In this document: positions 1 to 8,001 of the stretch, piece after piece
Numbering within the stretch: position 1 is the first letter of the stretch
Layout: the number at the start of each line of letters is the position of its first letter
Assembly: GCF_003148775.1 (NCBI RefSeq)
Contig: NZ_QGGW01000005.1
Span: 211,385-275,384, forward strand
Source: Roseicyclus mahoneyensis
GTDB taxonomy: Bacteria; Pseudomonadota; Alphaproteobacteria; Rhodobacterales; Rhodobacteraceae
DNA length: 64,000 nt
Reading direction: 5' to 3'
Position numbers and translations under genes: made by a program
Notes under the pieces: generated by a model
Seen by the model: only the letters and a program-made list of their open reading frames with translations
What the model was told of the DNA's origin: nothing
Databases searched by the model: none

Positions 1-2
1 CC

Positions 3-116
3 GAGGCCATCGGGTTCCTGTGTTCGGATCGCGCCAGCTATATCACCGGGCAGGTGCTGGCCGTCGATGGCGGGTTCGAGGCGACGGGTGTCGGATTGCC
101 CGCGCTCAGGCAATAA
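3..116 (+). CDS. SDR family oxidoreductase, C-terminal fragment
   Basis: The window opens inside a reading frame whose last 37 residues match the C-terminal end of classical short-chain dehydrogenases: a segment reading FLCSDRASYITGQVLAVDGG, then a short tail and TAA. The YITGQ...DGG signature is the usual last strand and cofactor-side loop of FabG-like enzymes. The 5' part, including the Rossmann fold and catalytic residues, lies outside the window, so substrate cannot be judged. The frame is clear; the specific function is unknown. Confidence 0.8.
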   Translation, partial: EAIGFLCSDRASYITGQVLAVDGGFEATGVGLPALRQ

Positions 117-190
117 CGCAGCTCGCGGGTCTTGCGCCCTGCGGTCAGGCTGATATCGCTAACGGCAGACCCCGGATCAAAGAGGCCCCG

Positions 191-1189
191 ATGTCCTCCG
201 AGAACGCGACCCAACTGCGCGGCGTGGCGCTGGCGCTGGCGGCCTTCGGGATTTTCGCCACCCATGACGTCCTGATCAAGTATCTGGGCGGCAGCTATTC
301 GCCGTTCCAGATCGTGTTCTTCAGCGTCTTGTTCGGCTTTCCGATGGTCACGCTGTTGATGATGCGAGACGCCAAGGAATCGAACCTGCGGCCGGTCTAT
401 CCAATGTGGACGGGGCTGCGCACGGCGGCGACGGTGATCACGGCGGCGACTGCCTTTTACGCGTTCAGCGTGCTGCCGCTGGCGCAGGTCTATGCGATCT
501 TGTTTGCCGCGCCGCTGCTGATCACGCTGCTGGCCATTCCGATGCTGGGGGAAAAGGTCGGCATCCGGCGCGGCGGGGCGGTTCTTGTTGGCCTTTGCGG
601 TGTTTTGATCGTGCTGCAACCGGGCGCGACTGACCTGACTTGGGGCCATCTGGCGGCGTTGGTGGCGGCTGTCACCGGGGCTTTCGGGGCGGTCATCATG
701 CGCAAGATCGGGCAACAGGAACGCTCGGTCGTGCTGATCTTGTATCCGATGATGGCCAATGTGGTGGTGATGGGCGCGGCGCTGCCCTTTGTCTACCAAC
801 CGATGCCGGGCCAGGACATGCTGGCGCTGGCGGTGATCGCGGCCTTCGCGCTGATCGCCACGACGCTTTTGATCTTTGCCTATCGGTTGGCGCCCGCCGC
901 GACCGTCGCACCGATGCAGTATTCGCAGATCCTGTGGGCCACGGTCTATGGATTGATCTTTTTCGACGAGGGGCTGGAATGGGCGACCGTGATCGGCACC
1001 GGCGTCATCGTCGCCTCGGGCGTCTATATCGTCTTCCGCGAGGATCGGGGCGGAACATCGACCACCACGCCGGTGTTGCGCACGCGGTCGCGGGTCGGTG
1101 CGCCCTCGGTGCCACGGGTGGCGTCGCTGCTGCCCAAAGGGCTGCGCGGGCCGCAGCATTCGCAAGTCCCTGATGGGGCGGATGACTGA
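191..1189 (+). CDS. DMT superfamily (EamA) transporter
   Basis: A 332-residue polytopic membrane protein with two EamA-like halves and about ten hydrophobic helices, as in the drug/metabolite transporter family. The start chosen is ATG at 191 (MSSENATQLRG), preceded by an AGAGG ribosome site; the frame is open further upstream but that part is Arg-rich, non-membrane and overlaps the preceding gene. The C-terminal tail of about 45 residues is hydrophilic and probably cytoplasmic. DMT proteins usually export small metabolites; the substrate here cannot be read from sequence. It is followed by tRNA-Pro. Confidence 0.85.
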   Translation: MSSENATQLRGVALALAAFGIFATHDVLIKYLGGSYSPFQIVFFSVLFGFPMVTLLMMRDAKESNLRPVYPMWTGLRTAATVITAATAFYAFSVLPLAQVYAILFAAPLLITLLAIPMLGEKVGIRRGGAVLVGLCGVLIVLQPGATDLTWGHLAALVAAVTGAFGAVIMRKIGQQERSVVLILYPMMANVVVMGAALPFVYQPMPGQDMLALAVIAAFALIATTLLIFAYRLAPAATVAPMQYSQILWATVYGLIFFDEGLEWATVIGTGVIVASGVYIVFREDRGGTSTTTPVLRTRSRVGAPSVPRVASLLPKGLRGPQHSQVPDGADD

Positions 1190-1248
1190 CCGCGCGCGCA
1201 AGCCCCCTTGCCAAGCCCCCGCCCCTTGGATATGCCGCCCCCCACGGT

Positions 1249-1325
1249 CGGAGTGTGGCGCAGCCTGGTAGCGCACCTGCTTCGGGAGCAGGGGGTCGGA
1301 GGTTCGAATCCTCTCACTCCGACCA
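1249..1325 (+). tRNA. tRNA-Pro (anticodon CGG)
   Basis: A 77-nt cloverleaf with the CCA end encoded. The acceptor arm CGGAGTG pairs with CACTCCG. The D arm is GCGC/GCGC, the anticodon stem CCTGC/GCAGG encloses loop TTCGGGA (anticodon CGG, reads CCG), and the T arm GGAGG/CCTCT has loop TTCGAAT. The invariant T33 and GTTCGA-type T loop are present. It sits alone between the DMT transporter and mtnA. Confidence 0.97.
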
Positions 1326-1483
1326 GTTTTCTCGAAATCCTGTGCTTGCAGTCGCCGCGCCCGGCAAGGGCGCGCACGGCGCCTGAGCCTGTCGACCATC
1401 GGCGCGGCATCGTGCAAGATGCGTTTGAGCCGGGTTCGGGCAGGGACCGGACCCGTGCCACGGATCGCGACGGAGGCGCATGC

Positions 1484-2587
1484 ATGAAGGTCAACGGCAT
1501 TCCCTACCGCTCCATCTGGCTCGGGTCGGACGGGTACAGTGTGCGCATCATCGACCAGACGCGCCTGCCCCATGAATTCCCGGTCGTGGACCTGACAACG
1601 ATGGAACAGGCAGCCACGGCGATCCGCGACATGTGGGTGCGCGGCGCGCCTTTGATCGGGGCGACGGCGGCTTACGGCATGGCCTTGCAGATGGCTGAGG
1701 ACCCCAGCAATACCGCGCTGGCCCGCGCCTATGCCGTGCTGCATGCCACGCGGCCCACGGCGATCAACCTGCGCTGGGCGCTTGATGACATGCGGGGGCT
1801 TTTGGCGCCGCTGCCGCCCGGTGAGCGGGCAGGGGCCGCTTATGCGCGCGCCGCTGCGATCTGCGACGAGGATGTCGAGATCAACCGCCGGATCGGCGAG
1901 CACGGGGTTGCGCTGATCGCGGCGATTGCCGCCCGCAAATCCGGCCCGGTCAACATCTTGACCCATTGCAATGCCGGGTGGCTGGCGACCGTGGATTGGG
2001 GCACCGCGACCTCGCCGATCTATCAGGCGGTGGCGCGTGGCATCGACGTGCATGTCTGGGTGGACGAGACGCGGCCGCGCAACCAAGGCGCGCATCTGAC
2101 GGCTTGGGAAATGGCAAGCCACGGCATCCCCCATCACCTGATCGTGGACAATGCGGGCGGCCATCTGATGCAGCGCGGACAGGTCGATCTGTGCATCGTG
2201 GGCACCGACCGGACCACCGCCAATGGCGATGTCTGCAACAAGATCGGCACCTATCTCAAGGCGTTGGCTGCCCATGACACCGGCGTGCCCTTTTATGTGG
2301 CGCTGCCCTCGCCCACGATCGACTGGCGGGTGCATGACGGGTTGGCCGAGATCCCGATCGAGGAACGGGCGGGCGATGAGGTGACCAAGGTCTGGGGCCG
2401 TGACCCCGATGCCCGGGTGACGCAGGTGCAGATCGCGCCGGATGCGACGCCGGGGGCAAACCCGGCCTTTGACGTGACGCCCGCGCGGCTGGTCACGGGG
2501 TTGATCACCGAACGCGGCATCGCGCCCGCCAGCGCCGAGGGGCTGGCCGCGATGTTCCCGGAACACGCCGGGGTTGCGGCGCAATGA
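1484..2587 (+). CDS. mtnA: S-methyl-5-thioribose-1-phosphate isomerase (MtnA)
   Basis: A 367-residue aldose-ketose isomerase of the eIF-2B-like MtnA family, converting 5-methylthioribose-1-phosphate to methylthioribulose-1-phosphate in the cytoplasm. Visible motifs are [15 protein letters not shown] near residue 50, NILTHCNAG with the catalytic Cys, and [20 protein letters not shown] with the catalytic Asp. The start is ATG at 1484 with GGAGG seven bases upstream. The stop overlaps the start of the next gene (ATGA), so the two are translationally coupled. No mtnK or mtnP is in the window. The same fold also isomerises 5-deoxyribose-1-phosphate. Confidence 0.93.
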   Translation: MKVNGIPYRSIWLGSDGYSVRIIDQTRLPHEFPVVDLTTMEQAATAIRDMWVRGAPLIGATAAYGMALQMAEDPSNTALARAYAVLHATRPTAINLRWALDDMRGLLAPLPPGERAGAAYARAAAICDEDVEINRRIGEHGVALIAAIAARKSGPVNILTHCNAGWLATVDWGTATSPIYQAVARGIDVHVWVDETRPRNQGAHLTAWEMASHGIPHHLIVDNAGGHLMQRGQVDLCIVGTDRTTANGDVCNKIGTYLKALAAHDTGVPFYVALPSPTIDWRVHDGLAEIPIEERAGDEVTKVWGRDPDARVTQVQIAPDATPGANPAFDVTPARLVTGLITERGIAPASAEGLAAMFPEHAGVAAQ

Positions 2588-3240
2588 GCCTTGAGGCGCA
2601 GCTGCGCGCGCAGATCGTCGCCCGCTGCCGGGAGCTGGATGCGCGCGGCCTGAACCGGGGCGCGTCGGGCAATGTCTCGGCCCGGGTGGGGGAGGTGATG
2701 CTCATCACGCCCTCGGCCGTGCCCTATGCGGAGCTTGCGCCGGGGATGATCGCCGCGATGCCGCTGGCGGATGCGGACGGCGCATGGGCGGGGCCGCTCG
2801 CGCCGTCGTCCGAGTGGCGCTTTCACCGCGACCTGCTGCGCGCGCGGCCCGATATCGGGGCGGTCGTGCACACCCATGCGGCGTTTTCCACGATCCTTGC
2901 CATCGCGCGCAAACCGATCCCGGCGATCCATTACATGATCGCGGCCTTCGGCGGGATGGAGATCCCGTGCTGCGATTACGCCTGCTACGGCACACCAGAG
3001 CTGTCGGCGGCCATCCTCAGAGCCTTGGGCGGGATGAACGGCTGCCTGATGGCAAACCACGGGATGCTGACCGTTGGCCCCGACCTGCCGCGGGCCACAT
3101 GGCTGGCCTTCGAGCTTGAGGCGCTGGCGCATCAGTATTGGCATGTGCTGCAGATCGGCGGCGGGCATGTGCTGAGCGAGGCCGAGATCGCCACGGTCGC
3201 CAAGGGCTTTGCCAGCTACGGGGTGAAGGCGACAGACTAG
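2584..3240 (+). CDS. class II aldolase/adducin family protein, likely methylthioribulose-1-phosphate aldolase or dehydratase
   Basis: A 218-residue zinc aldolase of the fuculose-phosphate aldolase/RhaD/MtnB superfamily. GASGNVSAR (phosphate-binding loop), [10 protein letters not shown] with the acidic catalytic residue, HTHAAFSTI (two zinc His) and ANHGMLTVG (third zinc His) are all visible. It overlaps mtnA by 4 nt, so its substrate is probably the MtnA product. Two outcomes are known for such pairs: dehydration (MtnB, methionine salvage) or retro-aldol cleavage to DHAP and methylthioacetaldehyde (Ald2, DHAP shunt). The absence of the other salvage genes nearby fits the shunt, but this is inference. 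Confidence 0.85.
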   Translation: MSLEAQLRAQIVARCRELDARGLNRGASGNVSARVGEVMLITPSAVPYAELAPGMIAAMPLADADGAWAGPLAPSSEWRFHRDLLRARPDIGAVVHTHAAFSTILAIARKPIPAIHYMIAAFGGMEIPCCDYACYGTPELSAAILRALGGMNGCLMANHGMLTVGPDLPRATWLAFELEALAHQYWHVLQIGGGHVLSEAEIATVAKGFASYGVKATD

Positions 3241-3337
3241 CCGTCGTGCCTTGCCCCTTGACGCGCCGCCCGGTCGCATGGGCTGATGGCGGCGACGCAT
3301 CCGGCCCCTTGGCCGCATCTTGCCCCGAGGGTCGGCC

Positions 3338-4468
3338 ATGGTCTTTCGCTTCCTTCATTCCAGCGACCTGCATCTGGGCCGCCGTTTCGCCAATATCGCC
3401 GAGCCGCCCGACGGCAACCTGCGCGGCCGGTTGATGGAGGCGCGCTTTGCCAAGATCCGGGCGCTGGCGGGGGCCGCGCAGGCGCAGGGCGCGGGGCATG
3501 TGCTGCTGGCGGGCGACACCTTCGACAGCGCGACGCCCTCGCCGCAGGTGTTGCGGCAGGCGTTGATCGCGATGGGCGAGGCAGCGGGGGTGGAGTGGTG
3601 GCTCTTGCCGGGCAACCACGACAACCTGCGCCATGCCGAACCCGTCTGGGACGAGATCACGCGGGATGGTCCCGCCAATGTCCATGCCCTGCGCGATACG
3701 TCCCCGGTCGAGATTGCGCCCGGCGTGATGCTGCTCCCCTGCCCGGTGCCGGTGCGGGCCACCGGGCGCGACCTGACCGAAGGATTGCCGGGGATCGCAA
3801 CGCCCGAGGGGGCGCTGCGCATCGGGCTGGCGCATGGCGGTGTCGTCGATTTCACCGAAAGCGGCGAACAGATCCCGCCCGACCGGGATCGTAGCGCGGG
3901 GCTGGACTATCTGGCGCTGGGCGATTGGCACGGGCGATTGGCGGTGTCGGCGCGCACGCAGTATTCCGGCACGCCCGAACAGGACCGGTTCAAGCATGGG
4001 GTGCGGGGGCACTGTCTTGCGGTGACGCTGACGGGGGCGGGCGCTGCGCCGGAGGTGGCCGAGATCGTGACAGGCGATTTCTTGTGGTCCGACGTCGCCC
4101 TGCCGCTTCATGAGGGCGAGGATGCGGCTGCGGCGCTGGAGGCGCTTTTGCCCGCGACCGGGCGGCGCGACACGCTTTTGCGGATCAGGGCCAGCGGTTG
4201 GGCAACGCTCGCCGGTCATGCGGCCCTGCGCGCGGCGGCGGTGCGTCAGGCACCGGAATTCGCGCTGCTGGATCTTGTGACCGAGGGCTTGGGCACCTTG
4301 CATGACGTGACGGATCTGGATGCCATCGACCATGCGGGCGCGATGCGGCTGGCTGCCGCGCGATTGATGGATGCGGCGGGAGATGCCGCCTTGTCAGAGG
4401 ACGATCGTGATATCGCGGCGGCGGCGCTGAACCGGCTTTACGTCTATGCAACCGAGGCGCCGCGATGA
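3338..4468 (+). CDS. metallophosphoesterase family DNA repair exonuclease (SbcD/YhaO-like)
   Basis: A 376-residue calcineurin-like nuclease. The N-terminus has FLHSSDLHLG (metal-binding DxH), then LLAGDTFD, LPGNHDN, LAHGGVVD and LALGDWHGRLAV, the five blocks of Mre11/SbcD-type phosphoesterases. The start is ATG at 3338, right before the conserved first strand. Its stop overlaps the ATPase gene by 4 nt, the usual arrangement of SbcD with SbcC or YhaO with YhaN. The partner lacks a zinc hook, so YhaO-type is the closer match. Probable role: processing of DNA ends during repair. Confidence 0.88.
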   Translation: MVFRFLHSSDLHLGRRFANIAEPPDGNLRGRLMEARFAKIRALAGAAQAQGAGHVLLAGDTFDSATPSPQVLRQALIAMGEAAGVEWWLLPGNHDNLRHAEPVWDEITRDGPANVHALRDTSPVEIAPGVMLLPCPVPVRATGRDLTEGLPGIATPEGALRIGLAHGGVVDFTESGEQIPPDRDRSAGLDYLALGDWHGRLAVSARTQYSGTPEQDRFKHGVRGHCLAVTLTGAGAAPEVAEIVTGDFLWSDVALPLHEGEDAAAALEALLPATGRRDTLLRIRASGWATLAGHAALRAAAVRQAPEFALLDLVTEGLGTLHDVTDLDAIDHAGAMRLAAARLMDAAGDAALSEDDRDIAAAALNRLYVYATEAPR

Positions 4469-7065
4469 AGTTGCGCGCCGTTACGCTCAAGGACGTGCGC
4501 CGGTTTACCGACCCGGTGCGGATCGACGGGATCGCCGATGGCGTGAACGTGCTGTGCGCGCCCAATGAATTCGGGAAATCCACTGTCTTTGATGCCCTGC
4601 GGGCGCTGTTCTTCGTGCCCTATGGTTCGCGCGGTAAGGAGATCGGGCAGTTGCGCCCCCATGCCGGTGGCGCGCCCGAGGTCTCGGTCGAGATCGAGAC
4701 GCCCGAGGGCAGGTTCGTACTGTCCAAGCGCTGGTTCGCCAAGCCCGAGGCGCGGGTGACGCGCGGCGGCGTGTTGGTGGCGCAGGCCGACGAGGCCGAG
4801 GCTTGGATCGCGCGTCTTTTGGGCGGGGGCGATGGTGGGCCCTCGGGGCTCTTGTGGGTGCGTCAGGGGCTGACGTCTCTGGACGAGGGCAACACGCGCG
4901 AACAGCAGGCGGCGCTTGTGGCGCGGCGAGATCTTTTGTCCTCGGTCACCGGCGAGGTGGAGGCGATGACGGGTGGGCGGCGCATGGATGCGGCGTTGGC
5001 ACGATGCCGCGAGGACCTGGGCCTGTATGCCACCGGTACGGGGCGGCCGCGCGCAGGCGGTCCATGGGCCGAGGCCGTGCAGGAGGTCGAGGCGCTGACG
5101 GCAGAGCGGGATGGATTCGCCGCCCGCGTCGCCACCTTGCAGACCGCGCTGGCCGACCGGGCTCGGATGCGGCGCGACCTGGCCGAGATCGACGCGCCCG
5201 AGGCCCGCGCGGAACGTGCCGCTCGGCTTGCGGCCGCGACCGAGGTACATGTGGCGGCCGAGGCCCATGCGGCGCGGGTGACGGCGGCCCAGACGGCGGT
5301 GCAGGCGGCCACGACCGCCGCCGAGCGGGCGTGCGACGATCTGTCGGCCTTGCGCCGGGCGGTCGCGGATCACGTCGATGCGCTGCGCCGGGATGCCGAG
5401 GCTGCGGCGCAGGCGGAGGGGGCCATGTCGACGCTGGCCGCCGCCGAGAGCGCGCTGGCCACGGCTGTTGTGGCGCATAACACGGCTGAAGGCGCGCGCC
5501 AAAGTGCCGAGGATGTGCTGCGCCTTGTGCAGGGGCGCGCGGCTGCGACGGCGGCGCAGGACCGCCGGGCCGATCTGGAGGATCGTGTGCGTAAGGCCGT
5601 GGTCGCGCGGCAGGCGGTGGAGGCTGCAACCGCCGCGGCCTCGGTCGGGCCCGATGACGCCGCGATGGACCGGCTGCGCCGTCTGGGGGCGACCCTGACC
5701 ACGGCGCGCGCGTTGCGTGACAGCACCGCCACGCGCGTGACGATGCACTACGCGCCGGGGCAGGTGGGTGGGGCCATGATCGGAGATAAGCCGCTGGAGC
5801 CGGACACTGTCTGGCCGATCCATGTCGAGACGGTGATCCGGCTGGCGGGTTTGGGCGATCTGACGGTGCATCCCGGCGCGGGCCCCGAGGGGCTGGCCGA
5901 TGTCGCAGGCGCTGAGGGCGCGTTGGCCAAGGCGCTGGCCGCGCTGGGGCGGGCGTCCCTGGAGGCGGCGGGGCAGGCGCACCGGGTGCGGAAGGAGGCG
6001 GCAGACCGGTTGACCGCCGTGGCGGCGGAACTGGCAGCGCTTGCGCCCAAGGGGATCGAGGATCTGCAACGCCAGCTTGCCGCCCTGCCGGACGCGGTGA
6101 GCGAGGCGGCGGACCTGCCCGCGCTGCCGGAGGCCGAGGCGGCATGGCAATCCGCGCGCGCGACGGCGGCGGACTTGTCCGCGCGGCGTGAGGTCTTGCG
6201 CGAGCGCCGCGATGCCGCCCGCACCGCTCAGGCCGAAGCGGCCGTCCGCCGGGAGGCGGCCACGGAACGGCTGCAGGCCGCGCGCGCCGCTCTGGACCGG
6301 CTGGCGGTGCAAGACGAGGCGGAACTTGCCGCGCGGGCTGACCACGCAGGGGCCGCCCGCACGCAGGCCGAAGCTGTCTTGCACGACCTGCGGGCCGCTG
6401 CCCCCGATCTCGCGGCCACCGAGGCGACTCTGGCGCGCGCAACCTCGGTCGAGGAGGCCGCGCGCAAGCAGATCGACACGCTGCGCCCCGCGATTGCGGC
6501 GCTCACCGAACGGATTGCCGGCAATTCCGGCGAGGCGGTCGAGGAACGGTTACGGGAAACCGAGGAACGGCTGGAGGTCGCGCAGGCCCGCCTTGCCCGG
6601 ACCGCGCGCGAGGTGCGTGTGCTGCAACGCCTGCAAGCCGCGCTGGAGGCGGCACGGTCCGAGGCGCGCGACCGCTACTTTGCCCCGGTCGCAGGGGAAT
6701 TGCGCCCGCTGCTGCATTTGCTCTGGCCCGAGGCCGAGCTTGACTGGGCCGATGACACGCTCTTGCCGCAGTCGCTGATCCGCAACGGCACGGCGGAAGC
6801 CATCGACATCTTGTCGGGCGGCACGCAAGAACAGATCGCCTTTCTGGTGCGTCTGGCCTTTGCCCGGCTGCTGGCAAAGGGGGGGCGTCATGCGCCGGTG
6901 ATCCTTGATGACGCGCTGGTCTTTACCGATGACGACCGGATCGAGCGGATGTTCGATGCGCTGCACCGGCAGGCGGGCGATCTGCAGATCATCGTGCTGA
7001 GTTGCCGCCAGCGGGCGTTTCGCGATCTGGGCGGCACGGTGCTGACCATCGCGGCTGGGGGGTGA
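4465..7065 (+). CDS. SMC/Rad50-like ATPase of the YhaN type, partner of the nuclease
   Basis: An 866-residue ABC-type ATPase with split nucleotide-binding halves. Walker A is APNEFGKST near residue 36. A long Ala/Glu/Arg-rich coiled-coil region follows (about 170-700). The ABC signature LSGGTQEQIAF and Walker B HAPVILDDALVFTDDDR are near the C-terminus, with the final VLSCRQRAF motif. There is no CxxC in the coiled-coil apex, so no Rad50-type zinc hook; this favours YhaN over SbcC. The start overlaps the upstream nuclease stop. Expected to form a DNA-processing complex with it. Confidence 0.88.
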   Translation: MKLRAVTLKDVRRFTDPVRIDGIADGVNVLCAPNEFGKSTVFDALRALFFVPYGSRGKEIGQLRPHAGGAPEVSVEIETPEGRFVLSKRWFAKPEARVTRGGVLVAQADEAEAWIARLLGGGDGGPSGLLWVRQGLTSLDEGNTREQQAALVARRDLLSSVTGEVEAMTGGRRMDAALARCREDLGLYATGTGRPRAGGPWAEAVQEVEALTAERDGFAARVATLQTALADRARMRRDLAEIDAPEARAERAARLAAATEVHVAAEAHAARVTAAQTAVQAATTAAERACDDLSALRRAVADHVDALRRDAEAAAQAEGAMSTLAAAESALATAVVAHNTAEGARQSAEDVLRLVQGRAAATAAQDRRADLEDRVRKAVVARQAVEAATAAASVGPDDAAMDRLRRLGATLTTARALRDSTATRVTMHYAPGQVGGAMIGDKPLEPDTVWPIHVETVIRLAGLGDLTVHPGAGPEGLADVAGAEGALAKALAALGRASLEAAGQAHRVRKEAADRLTAVAAELAALAPKGIEDLQRQLAALPDAVSEAADLPALPEAEAAWQSARATAADLSARREVLRERRDAARTAQAEAAVRREAATERLQAARAALDRLAVQDEAELAARADHAGAARTQAEAVLHDLRAAAPDLAATEATLARATSVEEAARKQIDTLRPAIAALTERIAGNSGEAVEERLRETEERLEVAQARLARTAREVRVLQRLQAALEAARSEARDRYFAPVAGELRPLLHLLWPEAELDWADDTLLPQSLIRNGTAEAIDILSGGTQEQIAFLVRLAFARLLAKGGRHAPVILDDALVFTDDDRIERMFDALHRQAGDLQIIVLSCRQRAFRDLGGTVLTIAAGG

Positions 7066-7254
7066 GCCTATCGGTCAGGCGCCCGGTTGCAACAGCCATT
7101 GCCCCTGACAGGGCAAGCCCATAGGGATGGCCTCGCTTTTAAGGGCGCGGCGGGCTTGAGCTCCGATGTCGCCCGGTCGAAGGCGATATTCGCGAGGCCC
7201 GGCGGCGGGGTGCCCCCGTTTCTCGGGCGCGCACGACACCGCAGAGGAGGCGAC

Positions 7255-7959
7255 ATGACACTGGACCCCAAAATCATCGATACGCTCAAGGGCGTTTCGA
7301 CCGCGACACTGACCACGATCTTGCTGAAGAAGGGGTTGCGCAATGTCTGGTTGCGCGGGTCGGTCCCGATCCGCACCGGTCAGCCGCGGCTGGTGGGCCG
7401 TGCGTTCACGCTGCGGTTTGTTCCTGCGCGCGAGGATCTGGCGACGCCCGCAAGCTGGGGCGCACCGATTTCCACCCGCGCCGCGATCGAGGCGATGCCC
7501 GAGGGCTGCATCGCGGTGGCTGATGCCATGGGCGTGACGGATGCCGGCATCTTCGGCGATATCTTGTGCAACCGCATGGTGAGCCGCAAGGTCGCGGCGC
7601 TGATCACCGATGGCGTGGTGCGCGACGCGGCGGGCGTCTTGTCGACCGGGCTGCCTATCTGGTGCCGGGGCGTGGCCGCGCCGCCCTCGGTCGCCGGCCT
7701 GACCTTTGTCGGCTGGCAAGAGCCCATCGCCTGCGGCGGCGTGGCGGTGTTTCCCGATGACGTGATCGTGGTCGACGATGATGGCGCGGTTTTGATCCCG
7801 CAGGCCTTCCTTGACGAGGTCGTGGCCGAGGCCCCCGAGCAGGAACGGATGGAGGGCTGGATCATGACCGAGGTCGATCGCGGCGTGCCCCTGCCGGGGC
7901 TTTACCCGATGAACGAAGAGACCAAGGCGCGTTATCAGGCGTGGAAAGCCGCGCAGTAA
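7255..7959 (+). CDS. RraA family protein (RraA-like / HMG aldolase fold)
   Basis: A 234-residue protein of the RraA/4-hydroxy-4-methyl-2-oxoglutarate aldolase superfamily. The core GDILCNRMVSRKVAAL, ITDGVVRDAAG and the DDVIVVDDDGAVLIP block match this fold. The DGVVRD motif carries the Arg-Asp pair that binds substrate and metal in the aldolases. The start is ATG at 7255 after a strong GAGGAGG site. Family members either inhibit RNase E or cleave 2-keto acids; sequence alone does not decide. It converges with the RTX gene, 42 bp away. Confidence 0.85.
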   Translation: MTLDPKIIDTLKGVSTATLTTILLKKGLRNVWLRGSVPIRTGQPRLVGRAFTLRFVPAREDLATPASWGAPISTRAAIEAMPEGCIAVADAMGVTDAGIFGDILCNRMVSRKVAALITDGVVRDAAGVLSTGLPIWCRGVAAPPSVAGLTFVGWQEPIACGGVAVFPDDVIVVDDDGAVLIPQAFLDEVVAEAPEQERMEGWIMTEVDRGVPLPGLYPMNEETKARYQAWKAAQ

Positions 7960-8001
7960 GGGGCGGCCCCCTGCTCCCTGTCCGGGCGCAGGGGGAGCTT
8001 G

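Noticed and set aside
38..2584. An 848-codon minus-strand open frame spanning the transporter, tRNA-Pro and mtnA
   Set aside because: It is a high-GC shadow of real genes on the other strand, Arg/Pro/His-rich without a recognisable domain, and it runs through a tRNA gene.
7960..8001. Hairpin between the RraA and RTX genes as a terminator
   Set aside because: The inverted arms are interrupted and no T run follows on either strand, so the support is too weak.
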